This document shows positions 11,458 through 20,899 of a stretch of DNA of 64,000 bases, piece by piece. How positions within the stretch are numbered: the first letter of the stretch is position 1; every line of letters begins with the position of its first letter. This DNA comes from Adiantum capillus-veneris (taxonomy: Eukaryota; Streptophyta; Polypodiopsida; Polypodiales; Pteridaceae). The position numbers and the translations under genes are program-made. The notes under the pieces are model-generated. The model was not told the origin of the DNA. It saw only the letters and a list, made by a program, of their open reading frames with translations, and did no database searches. The stretch lies in contig CM043950.1 in assembly GCA_014529385.2 (NCBI GenBank), forward strand, positions 155,228,045-155,292,044, written 5' to 3'.

Positions 11458-11724
11458 GAAATCCACCTTTTCTTACCTCTTAAGAGTTTTTCTTCCTTAT
11501 TTGTATCCTACATGGATACTCCCATTGTAAATATCCAATTCCATTTGTAAATTAATACTAACTCTACTAACACTAACCCACTATGAAAAGTCCTATCACC
11601 TCCATTTCTCTCCTCTCTCTTTCCCCACCAACTTCTTGATAATTCCAAGAAAAAGAAATTAGATAAATTGTTGAAAATCTAACCCAACCATGGTTAGAGG
11701 AGTAACCCTAGCCTTCAAAATTGC

Positions 11725-11732
11725 TATAAAAG
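11725..11732 (+). promoter_or_regulatory. TATA box of single family-1 LTR
   Basis: TATAAAAG in the context GCTATAAAAGGAGGG, identical in every family-1 LTR of the window. Confidence 0.7.
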
Positions 11733-12391
11733 GAGGGTGTAGCTAGCACAAAAAAGGGAGGAGAAGAAAGAGCACTATGCTATAGCTTGAGAAGCCAAGC
11801 TCAACCTCTTGAGAAGGAGCTCTTGAGTGGAATCTCATTGGCATTAGGCATATGTATGTGTTGTATTAGGGGTGATTAGCAAGGAAACTCTATGCCATTG
11901 TAAGAGAGAGTGATCTTTCAATTGAGAGTAGGAAATCTATCATTTCTCCTACTAGTGTAAGCCCAACATTTGCTGAATCAAGGAGGGTGAATTTGGACTA
12001 AGCATGGATACCTTGTCTCCCTTCCAACGTGAAGTCATGGACAATAATGATGTGTAAGTGTCTTGGTGTTTTATTTAAGTTCTTGATAGCTTGTCTCTGG
12101 GTATTGTTATCAATTTAGCCATAAATCCCACATGTTGTAAGAGGGCGACAGAGTGGAGAGGACTCCCCTAGCCTTAAGACAGTGATTGGGGTGGCTTTTT
12201 TCTTGTGATGTGTTGTGGTGAAATTTACGCAAGCTATGTTGAACAAATACTAATCTCACTTTGATTTGTCATGACAGATTTGTAAGAAGGTATTAATGCA
12301 ACAAGCACCCCCTCCCCCTTTCTCTCTCTTTCTTAAATATATAGTTGTGTTTGCTTGATCATTGCCGATACGTTTCAAAGCAGCCCGAGCA

Positions 12392-12505
<114 letters not shown>

Positions 12506-12511
12506 ACGCGT

Positions 12512-12543
12512 CCTAGTTCGCATCCAAAACTAGGTGGTGCCCC
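12512..12543 (+). promoter_or_regulatory. U5 hairpin plus PBS-like tail (single family-1 LTR)
   Basis: CCTAGTT (12512-12518) can pair with AACTAGG (12528-12534), followed directly by TGGTGCCCC (12535-12543). Confidence 0.55.
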
Positions 12544-12680
12544 AAATTTGTGTAGGGTTAGGTTGCGGGTTTGTGTGTGTGTTTGTTGTTTTTTTCCAAC
12601 CCCAACCCAATTGAGCAGCACGGGAGCCTTGAAGGGTGTCTAGAGGTTGATCTTCTTGTTGCCCGCCCCGGACTGCCTCA

Positions 12681-13108
12681 CTATGTAAAGAAGCTATGTC
12701 TATATCTCGACTCCAATGGTTGACACACACACACTCATGTTAGCAAAGTGTTCGTGTCTGTGAGTCATCTCTAGAGAACGCACCAGTAGGCTCACTGTCT
12801 CTCCCTCTATCTCTCTATCACCATGATTGCCACCTCGCCGGAAATAAGGCTGCTGTAAATATTGCAAGAAAATAGTTCTCTCTCACACCCCAAGGGTTTC
12901 ATGACCTGTCGTATTCTCTCTCTATTCTGTGTGTGTGTGTGTGTGTGTGTGTGGAGTCTGTGATATTTCCAATCACCGTTGTCTACGTCCTAGCCGCTCA
13001 AAGCTAGGTGGTGCCCCCTGTTCGCTTCACCGTGGCCGGCTCACGACGTGCATCGGCTCTTGGCATTTTTGAGGCCGTCGGGGTCCGTGTCGCGCCTTGC
13101 GCTCGTCA
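12681..13108 (+). mobile_element. U5-side fragment of the G 5' LTR, in inverted orientation
   Basis: The stretch corresponds in reverse complement to about 6510-7004 of the G 3' LTR and ends GCGCTCGTCA just before a PBS. It is cut at 12681 where the matching sequence continues at 29393. In the intact copy (6990-7010) the two halves are contiguous (CTTTACATAGTGCAAG). It therefore shows that the block to its right has been inverted. Confidence 0.85.
12989..13018 (+). promoter_or_regulatory. U5 hairpin plus PBS-like tail (G 5' LTR)
   Basis: CCTAGC (12989-12994) can pair with GCTAGG (13003-13008), followed by TGGTGCCCCC (13009-13018). The true PBS starts 102 bases after the tail begins. Confidence 0.55.
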
Positions 13109-13110
13109 TT

Positions 13111-13129
13111 TGGTGCCCCCATTGAGGAT
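13111..13129 (+). other. Primer-binding site of element G
   Basis: TGGTGCCCCCATTGAGGAT begins two bases after the LTR end at 13108. It starts with TGG, as tRNA-complementary sites do. The matching tRNA is not identified here. Confidence 0.75.
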
Positions 13130-13182
13130 GGCTTCTTGGAAACCTCCAGTTTACAATGCTAAAAACAACGCACATCATCAAT

Positions 13183-13305
13183 CATGGACGAATGGCTGAA
13201 AGAATTCTCCAACTGGAGAACGGAAGAGGAGGAGACTAAAGAGGCACTAACCGCTTCATTGAAGTACTACTGCCAGGTTGTAGTGTCGTCATTATTCAAG
13301 AGGTA
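13183..13305 (+). CDS. Leader small ORF of element G
   Basis: A 40-codon frame starting MDEWLKEFSNWRTEEEE lies about 55 bp after the PBS. Element C has a related leader ORF in the same place (58099-58362, minus) starting MDEWLAGFANWTIEEEE. The conserved start and position suggest it was once translated; the function is unknown. The following stretch (13306-14150) has many stops and no frame I can name. Confidence 0.4.
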
Positions 13306-14151
13306 AGCTTCACATCTCGTGTTGCTTGTTCTAACCGCAAATTGAGAGCATCAGGTGGGATGTCTATGAAGTGCCATCATTGCTGTCCACCAAAGCACAC
13401 TATCAATGAGTGCCAGCAACGAAGGTATCGAGGGGGTTGAAATTATCTATATCAACATTCACCGCGAGGAGGTTGTCCATATCAAGGGAGGAGAGAAAAT
13501 GGTAAGGCCTCTCTTTCCTAACGAAACCGCAAGCAAAGGTATAACCTCCACCTTCTCGAGCCAAAGGTAAGGAAGGGCTAAGCTAGTCTGGAAACACATG
13601 ACCCCAAAGGAAGAAGCATCTGGCCACGTGAGTGCTTCAAGTTCATAAAGCCGGGTTGTACCCAGTTTGCCAAAAAGAAGGTCATCCGAGGCTAAGCGGC
13701 GGAAGGTCGCCTATCGATTCCCCATTGATTCACACGGCGCATGCGAATACTGCCAGTCCATTTTGACAATCCTGAAGGAGAAGTGGTAAGAAGGTTTACA
13801 TGACCTAAGGAGGAGTGGTTCGTCTACTGCTCTTACTGTTTTGGAGGACGGGTAGAGGGTCTTCCTCCTCTCCCCGTACAGCTCATCCTGAAGAAGCTCT
13901 CCACCATGGGTGGAACCCAGTGGGCTGGAGACGAGTTACAGCTCAATGGAGTGGAGTTCATGCAACACGCCGACTACGGTAATTACCTGCAGAGCTCTTG
14001 CTAGTAGTCACACGCGTCGCCATCACCCCGTACGTGCTAAGCGACGAAGGAAAAGTGGAGCCTATGAAAGGCGATGACCTCCTGTGGATGCGCGGACTCA
14101 TCAACACTGGCATCGTAAGAGTATAAGTAAGTGCTCCACCCTTTGTGCATG

Positions 14152-14364
14152 ATGGAAAACGGGTCAACAACGTTTCCGTTTAGATTTCTGCAGCACATGC
14201 ATGTGAATATTTATGTAGATAGGAAAATCTTTTATCAACAGAAGATTGTGTATCTGTTTGGTACTGCGGTGCTAGGAGAAATCCTTAGCTCCCCAAAACC
14301 TATCATTCTCTCCATATTGGATTACCACCACTCCTTCAATGTTTCCATCTTTATCCTGTTTTAA
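14152..14364 (+). CDS. Leader small ORF of element G, ORF-b type
   Basis: A 70-codon frame just upstream of gag, starting MENGSTTFPFRF and ending in a DYHHSFNVSIFILF tail. It resembles ORF-b of element B (49332-49550), sharing the pattern GEIL.SP.P.IL..LDYH.SF.V.IFIL. A methionine three bases upstream (14149) or at 14131 could also serve. The frame is intact although gag downstream is broken. Function is unknown; see the matching findings entry on leader ORFs. Confidence 0.45.
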   Translation: MENGSTTFPFRFLQHMHVNIYVDRKIFYQQKIVYLFGTAVLGEILSSPKPIILSILDYHHSFNVSIFILF

Positions 14365-14493
14365 TCTATATGTTTCCATCTTTATCCTGTTTTAATCTAT
14401 CCACCTGGGCAACCCTCTAAAAAGCCGCTATGAGCCTCTAATGTCATTAATGTTATATTTTAAAAAAAGTTTGTAATTTCTTGAGTTACTACC

Positions 14494-15664
14494 ATGGCAA
14501 TTGTTTCTTTCCCCACATTCCGTGGAAAGAAGGGAGAAGACATTACCACTAGGCTTTCTGGATGATTTCGACATCGCTTGTGTGGTTTCCAACAAGGATG
14601 ATGACGCCTCCCGGCTACGAATTTTTCCTTTAATGATGAAAGTAGAGGCCAACTCTTAGTACAATGCTTTGCCCCAAGCTACCAAAAATGCATGGGATGT
14701 ACTACGTGCTGCCTTTGTGAAGAGGTTTGGTGGAGGAACAACCTCAAAAAAATTATGGCAACTGCTGACGGAATTAAAGCTGGGAGGTCTGCTAGAGTAT
14801 GCCACTTACGAGTCCAAGTTTGTGGACTTGTGGGAGCGATGGGTTGCCTCACTGGAGGAAGGTGAAGGAGTGTCTAATTCTCTTAAAAAGGAATGTTCCA
14901 TTGCTGGCTTGTGGTTGCCGCTTAAGGAGAAGGTGAAGGGGAGGTTCCTTACAACCTATGAGTTGGCAGTGGAAGTAGCCCACCTTAAAGACAAGAAACT
15001 GTGTATGCAAGCAAGAGTCAACAAGTCAGAGGAATCGAGCTCAATCCGACTAACCCCAGTGACTACAACAGCCATTCATAGAGCCCAACCACAAGAGGCA
15101 TCATAAGAACAACAAGTCCTGCTGAGTTGCACCACTACCCAACTCAAGAGTTTATCCGTGCATCTGGTGCAGCAAGGGCATGCACCTGTCAAAAATCCAG
15201 AACAAGGGAGAGGACAACAAAGGCAAAACCAAGAGTACCACTACTATAATTGTGGGGAAGACGGCCATGGCATGTACTACTGCCCACATCCAAGAAAACA
15301 AAATTTCAATAGAGGAGGAAGACAGAATCAGATCTCTCCACCGCCGCCCAGACCACCAATCCCACCTATTCAAATCCCACCATCATTCGTGCAACCACAG
15401 CTAGCCCCACCAGTTCAATTCCTACAACCACCACCACAATCACCACTTACACTCATCCTATGCCCACCACCAATTGGTACCCGCACACCAAGTGTCATTG
15501 GTTTTGCAAAAGAGGTCAAGATGAAGATAACAGAAGAAGGATCAAGCGAGAATTCTGTTCAAAGGACTGAAGCAGTGGAACAAGAGGTTAAAGAATCAAA
15601 AGATGCTACCCCAATGAGGGAGGTAAGTCAAGAAATTGTGTTACAAATGCTAGTACATTTCTAA
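14494..15664 (+). pseudogene. Gag of element G
   Basis: The frame begins MAIVSFPTFRGKKGED, like gag of element C (MASVAFPTFKGKKGED). A one-base shift near 14555, a TAG in place of Trp near 14657 and a TAA at 15104-15106 break it. The capsid-like part (14669-15106) contains FVKRFGGGTTSKKLW and EYATYESKFVDLWERW, almost as in C. The zinc knuckle near 15238-15280 reads YYNCGEDGHGMYYC, so the first Cys of the CCHC box is Tyr. A proline-rich stretch follows to the stop at 15664. Gag would package the element's RNA; no protease follows. Confidence 0.85.
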
Positions 15665-15666
15665 CC

Positions 15667-16477
15667 TTGGATGAAGTAGGCACCAAAGCGATCAATCGCC
15701 AGCATTGGGCGGTAAGGGTAAGAAGGTGTAAAGTGTTGATGAGGCCTCGTCAGAGTAAGAGGAATGCAAAGAGCATGGAAGATACAAGAGAAGAGGAAAA
15801 CAAGCCTGCTAGCAAGGCTCTACAGAAGATGGACAACATATCAAGCAAAGGGGAGGGCTGTGAAAACAGAAGCCTGTGCACTAGCATGGACCAAGAACAG
15901 TGTAGCAAGCTAAAGGCATCCTGCATCAAGGAAGTTTCACCAGAGGACCATAACGAAGAGGTAAGCATGACTGAAGGTTTGAAGCTAGATAGTATTCCAG
16001 AGGTTTGGCAGCTAATCAGGACTTTATTGTGTAGTGTCATAGACTTAGAGATGGGTAATGCCTCTAGTCTACTAAAAGGTGTCATAGACTTAGAGATGGG
16101 TAATGTCTCTAGTCTACTGAAAGGTGTTATAAACTTGAAGATGGGTAATGCCTCCAGTTTATGTAAGAATTTTCAGAGTAAGTTTGATGTTCAACGTGTT
16201 GCCAACCTTTTAAGGGTGTTCCAGACTCCACACAACATTGTGTTTGCATGGGATGCATCAGAACTATGGTTATGGTTAACCGCTAGAACATATAGAGGTA
16301 AGATCAACATGGAGATAAGAGTTAAGGAGACATGGATAGACGAAAGGCTAATAGGGTGCAAGAATGAAGGCCTCATTCCCAATTTGGTGCAATTTTTTAC
16401 AAAAAGTGCATCCTCTCTTTGGAGAGAGGTAAGTGGATCACGCTTGTATTTAAGCCGCAAGGTAGGTGGCTTACTAT
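15667..16477 (+). pseudogene. Unknown post-gag ORF of element G, 5' part
   Basis: The frame starts at 15667, two bases after the gag stop and in another register, and runs open for 270 codons to the family-1 LTR junction. The N-terminal third is rich in Lys, Glu and Ser. Three in-frame 15-residue repeats (G.I.LEMGNASSLLK) lie at about residues 123-167. The following part contains Trp-rich WDASELWLWLT. None of the retropepsin, RT, RNase H or integrase motifs is present, so this replaces pol rather than being a remnant I can recognise. The frame continues at 10049 on the minus strand once the inversion is undone. Confidence 0.5.
16034..16168 (+). repeat. Three in-frame 45-bp tandem repeats
   Basis: Units at 16034-16078, 16079-16123 and 16124-16168 each encode 15 residues inside the unknown G ORF. 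Units 1 and 2 differ at very few bases and unit 3 is more diverged at its end. The period is a multiple of three, so the frame is kept. Confidence 0.9.
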
Positions 16478-16613
16478 TGAGGCGGTCCGGGGCGGGCAAC
16501 AAGAAGAGCAACCTCTAAACACCCTTCAAGGCTCCCGTGCTGCTCAATGGGGCTGGGGCACAACACAACACAAACCAAAACAACAAACCCCCAGCCAAAT
16601 CCCAACTACACAA

Positions 16614-16644
16614 GGGGCACCACCTAGTTTAAGAGCGAACTAGG
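16614..16644 (-). promoter_or_regulatory. U5 hairpin plus PBS-like tail (A 3' LTR)
   Basis: On the minus strand CCTAGTT (16638-16644) can pair with AACTAGG (16623-16629), followed by TGGTGCCCC (16614-16622). Confidence 0.55.
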
Positions 16645-16736
16645 ACACAAAAGAGGAGAATCGTTAGAGCAACCCACAAACAAGCAAGGAATTTACACTA
16701 ACCCTAACACCAATGGAACACTCTCACACACTAAAA

Positions 16737-16739
<3 letters not shown>

Positions 16740-16797
<58 letters not shown>
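16740..16797. repeat. (GA)n microsatellite in A 3' LTR
   Basis: About 29 units at the position equivalent to 12395-12503, much shorter than the roughly 50 units in the 5' LTR of A. Confidence 0.95.
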
Positions 16798-16800
<3 letters not shown>

Positions 16801-17461
16801 TGCTCGGGCTGCTTTGAAGTGTATCGTTAATGATCAAGCAAACATAAATATATATATGTAAGAAAGAGAGAGAAGGGGGAAGGGGGTGCTTGTTGCACTA
16901 ATGCCTTCTTACAAATCTGTCATGACCAATCAAAGTGAGATTAGTATTTGTTCAACATAGCCTGAGTAAATTACACCACAACACATCACAAGAAAAAAGA
17001 CACCCCAATCACTGTCTTAAGGCCAGGGGAGTCCTCTCCACCCTGTCGCCCTCTTACAGCATGTGGGATTTATGGCTAAATTGATAACAATACCCAGAGA
17101 CAAGCTATCAAGAACTTAAATAAAACACCAAGACACTTACACATCATTATTGTCCATGACTTCACGTTGGAAGGGAGACAAGGTATCCATGCTTAGTCCA
17201 AATTCACCCTCCTTGATTCAGCAAATGTTGGGCTTACACTAGTAGGAGAAATGATAGATTTCCTACTCTCAATTGAAAGATCACTCTCTCTTACAATGGC
17301 ATAGAGTTCCCTTGCTAATCACCCCTAATACAACACATACATATGCCTAATGCCAATGAGATTCCACTCAAGAGCTCCTTCTCAAGAGGTTGAGCTTGGC
17401 TTCTCAAGCTATAGCATAGTGCTCTTTCTTCTCCTCCCTTTTTTGTGCTAGCTACACCCTC

Positions 17462-17469
17462 CTTTTATA
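17462..17469 (-). promoter_or_regulatory. TATA box, first copy in A 3' LTR
   Basis: TATAAAAG on the minus strand, in the family-1 context GCTATAAAAGGAGGG. Confidence 0.65.
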
Positions 17470-17736
17470 GCAATTTTGAAGGCTAGGGTTACTCCTCTAA
17501 CCATGGTTGGGTTAGATTTTCAGCAATTTATCTAATTTCTTTTGCTTGGAATTATCAAGAAGTTGGTGGGGAAAGAGAGAGGAGAGAAATGGAGGTGATA
17601 GGACTTTTCATAGTGGGTTAGTGTTAGTAGAGTTAGTATTAATTTACAAATGGAATTGGATATTTACAATGGGAGTATCCATGTAGGATACAAATAAGGA
17701 AGAAAAACTCTTAAGAGGTAAGAAAAGGTGGATTTC

Positions 17737-17880
17737 TTACAAGGTTGATGCTCCAAGTGTCTTGAGTAGGGCCAATTTTGACGCTTGTTGACGGTCCACT
17801 AGCTTTGACAGTACATTTTTTCTCCACTCTTGACCTTCCTTGAGAGACAAGGTAATTGAAGCTGAGTAATCAACCACCAT
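17737..17880 (-). CDS. 47-codon U3 ORF, first copy in A 3' LTR
   Basis: Intact equivalent of the frame at 11314-11457. Confidence 0.3.
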   Translation of the reverse strand: MVVDYSASITLSLKEGQEWRKNVLSKLVDRQQASKLALLKTLGASTL

Positions 17881-19174
17881 GATGCTGTCTTTTAAGAGAA
17901 GAGGCTGAATTTTGTGGGTTTTTTTGATAGATATGGGTAATTTGGAGGAGGAAAAATGAGACTAGGTGGTCAATTTTGGAATGGAATTGTGTGTGGGAGG
18001 TATGAGTTCACCATGGTTTCTCTTATTCTTCAAGGTTGAGGAGAAGGTGAGTAGGGTGCAGAGAGGAGTGGTGAGAGAGGTGGGGATGATGAGTGGAGAA
18101 GTGTGTGTGAAAGAGGAAAATGATAAAGTGGAAGAGAGAGTGTGACTGCATAGCATGGGAAAACTGGGGTCCACTAATAAAATCATAGCTCACAACTCGT
18201 AGCTCAAAAAAATATGAAAAAATTTGAGACAAAAGTTCAGCCCACGAGCTACAAATTTTGCTTGTATTACCTTTTCAAATTCAGAGAGCAAGTGAACTTT
18301 AAAAAATTCAGCAAAACCGACCGTTTTTTTCCACTGCACAAGGTCCTTGTGGGGTCCTTCTTTGGATGATTCTTTTGAATACCTCCAAGAGTGAGCCCTC
18401 CATAGTGCATGTATGCATTCCACCTACCCTTGACCTTATTTGGTAGGTCTATAATTGAAGATATTGTTGAGATCATGATGTAAGTGAATAGTACAACTAA
18501 GAAAATCAAATATTGAGGGGTCTAAAAAATATATACATGTCAAATATAAATAATATAAGTGGAAAAAATATAAAGGGGTCAAAAGAAATCTCTCTCATTA
18601 TGAGGCTACCATAAAAAATATAAATATTTTTGGTCAACATAGTATTTCTCTCATTAGTATTTGTTCAACATAGCCTGAGTAAATTACACCACAACACATC
18701 ACAAGAAAAAAGACACCCCAATCACTGTCTTAAGGCTAGGGGAGTCCTCTCCACTCTATCGCCCTCTTACAACATGTGGGATTTATGGCTAAATTGATAA
18801 CAATACCCAGAGACAAGCTATCAAGAACTTAAATAAAACACCAAGACACTTACACATCATTATTGTCCATGACTTCACGTTGGAAGGGAGACAAGGTATC
18901 CATGCTTAGTCCAAATTCACCCTCCTTGATTCAGCAAATGTTGGGCTTACACTAGTAGGAGAAATGATAGATTTCCTACTCTCAATTGAAAGATCACTCT
19001 CTCTTACAATGGCATAGAGTTTCCTTGCTAATCACCCCTAATACAACACATACATATGCCTAATGCCAATGAGATTCCACTCAAGAGCTCCTTCTCAAGA
19101 GGTTGAGCTTGGCTTCTCAAGCTATAGCATAGTGCTCTTTCTTCTCCTCCCTTTTTTGTGCTAGCTACACCCTC

Positions 19175-19182
19175 CTTTTATA
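19175..19182 (-). promoter_or_regulatory. TATA box, second copy in A 3' LTR
   Basis: A second TATAAAAG created by the 1.7-kb duplication, so this LTR has two equally good promoters in tandem. Confidence 0.65.
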
Positions 19183-19449
19183 GCAATTTTGAAGGCTAGG
19201 GTTATTCCTCTAACCATGGTTGGGTTAGATTTTCAGCAATTTATCTAATTTCTTTTTCTTGGAATTATCAAGAAGTTGGTGGGGAAAGAGAGAGGAGAGA
19301 AATGGAGGTGATAGGACTTTTCATAGTGGGTTAGTGTTAGTAGAGTTAGTATTAATTTACAAATGGAATTGGATATTTACAATGGGAGTATCCATGTAGG
19401 ATACAAATAAGGAAGAAAAACTCTTAAGAGGTAAGAAAAGGTGGATTTC

Positions 19450-19593
19450 TTACAGGGTTGATGCTCCAAGTGTCTTGAGTAGGGCCAATTTTGACGCTTG
19501 TTGACGGTCCACTAGCTTTGACGGTACATTTTTTCTCCACTCTTGACCTTCCTTGAGAGACAAGGTAATTGAAGCTGAGTAATCAACCACCAT
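19450..19593 (-). CDS. 47-codon U3 ORF, second copy in A 3' LTR
   Basis: Open equivalent of the frame at 11314-11457 in the duplicated LTR block. Confidence 0.3.
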   Translation of the reverse strand: MVVDYSASITLSLKEGQEWRKNVPSKLVDRQQASKLALLKTLGASTL

Positions 19594-20871
19594 GATGCTG
19601 TCTTTTAAGAGAAGAGGCTGAATTTTGTGGTTTTTTTGATAGATATGGGTAATTTGGAGGAGGAAAAATGAGACTAGGTGGTCAATTTTGGAATGGAGTT
19701 GTGTGTGGGAGGTATGAGTTCACCATGGTTTCTCTTATTCTTCAAGGTTGAGGAGAAGGTGAGTAGTGTGCAGAGAGGAGTGGTGAGAGAGGTGGGGATG
19801 ATGAGTGGAGAAGTGTGTGTGAAAGAGGAAAATGATAAAGTGGAAGAGAGAGTGTGGCTGCATAGCATGGGAAAACTGGGGTCCACTAAAAAAATCATAG
19901 CTCACAGCTCGTAGCTCAAAAAAATATGAAAACATTTGAGGCAAAAGTTCAGCCCACGAGCTACAACTTTTGTTTGTATCACCTTTTCAAATTCGGAGAG
20001 CAAGTGAACTTTAAAAATTCAGCAAAGCCGACCGTTTTTTTCCACTGCACAAGGTCCTTGTGGGGTCCTTCTTTGGATGATTCTTTTGAATACCTCCAAG
20101 AGTGAGCCCTCCATAGTGCATGTATGCATGCCACCTACCCTTGACTTTATTTGGTAGATCTATAATTGAAGATATTGTTGAGATCATGATATAAGTGAAT
20201 AGTACAACTAAGAAAATCAAATATTGAGGGGTCTAAATAATATGTACATGTCAAATATAAATAATATAAGTGGAAAAAATATAAAGGGGTCAAAAGAAAT
20301 CTCTCTCATTATGAGGATACCATAAAAAGATAAATATTCTTGGTGTTCTAATTTTTTAGAAAAAAAAACAAAATAGATGTAGGAAGGGAAAAATCACATA
20401 AACAAAACTAGTTTTTTTGGATTTTTGTTGGGGTGGAGTTACACCAAATATAAGAGAAGCTTACATGAAAATATTTCTATATGGAATAAAGAGTATGAAA
20501 AATGGTAAGAAAAAATTGTGGTAATGGTGAGGCAATGTACAGAGCATAAATAACACAACCTAGGTAGAAATATTTAAATAAATACCAAAATAATTATGAA
20601 AAAATCTTTTATTTAGGCCCTATATACAAAGAAATATTTACATATGCATGGGCCATAATATACTTATATTTTTTTTTATTTTATTTTTTTTGGCTCAACT
20701 AGCCCAATGACTAGCTAATTGAGGGTTTTTTAAGAATATATGGGAAAAGTCCCATGACTCACGCACGCTTATGTACAGTGAAAGGGTGAGGGTAACCACA
20801 GTGTTTGAGTGATTTGATAGGGGGGGGATAACTCACTATGGCAATCACAGAGAGCCGAAAAACGGCTATCA

Positions 20872-20885
20872 TTAGCCCTCCCCCT
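20872..20885 (-). other. Polypurine tract of element A
   Basis: On the minus strand a purine run ending GGGGGAGGGCTAA lies directly before the LTR start at 20871. Confidence 0.75.
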
Positions 20886-20899
20886 GGATGATGGTATAT

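Larger units (their letters stand above)
12681..16477. other. 3.8-kb inverted segment
   Basis: The segment is bounded by two family-1 LTRs in opposite orientation, which is the substrate for an inversion. Restoring it gives matching ATAG duplications around both family-1 insertions. It also rejoins the G 5' LTR and keeps the unknown G ORF open across the former junction. An assembly error through 2.6-kb repeats would give the same picture and cannot be excluded here. Confidence 0.8.
16941..20366. repeat. 1.7-kb tandem duplication inside the A 3' LTR
   Basis: Copy 1 (16941-18653) and copy 2 (18654-about 20366) both contain the TATA box, the 47-codon U3 ORF and the region down to TACCATAAAAA. 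The junction near 18632-18653 carries a scrambled stretch (GGTCAACATAGTATTTCTC) that looks like repair filler. Confidence 0.85.
16478..20871 (-). mobile_element. 3' LTR of element A, enlarged by an internal duplication
   Basis: On the minus strand it runs from TGATAGCCGTTTTTCGG (20871) to CCGGACCGCCTCA (16478), 4394 bp against about 2.64-2.72 kb for other family-1 LTRs. The excess is a tandem duplication with a 1713-bp offset (TTAGTATTTGTTCAACATAG at 16941 and 18654). Its U5 is of the type found in B (with GTGTTTTAGGGTGTGAGAG), unlike the 5' LTR of A. Confidence 0.9.

Noticed and set aside
12989-13018. Hairpin read as a transcription terminator
   Set aside because: No T-run follows and plant polymerase II does not use such terminators. 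The constant PBS-like tail is the more informative feature.
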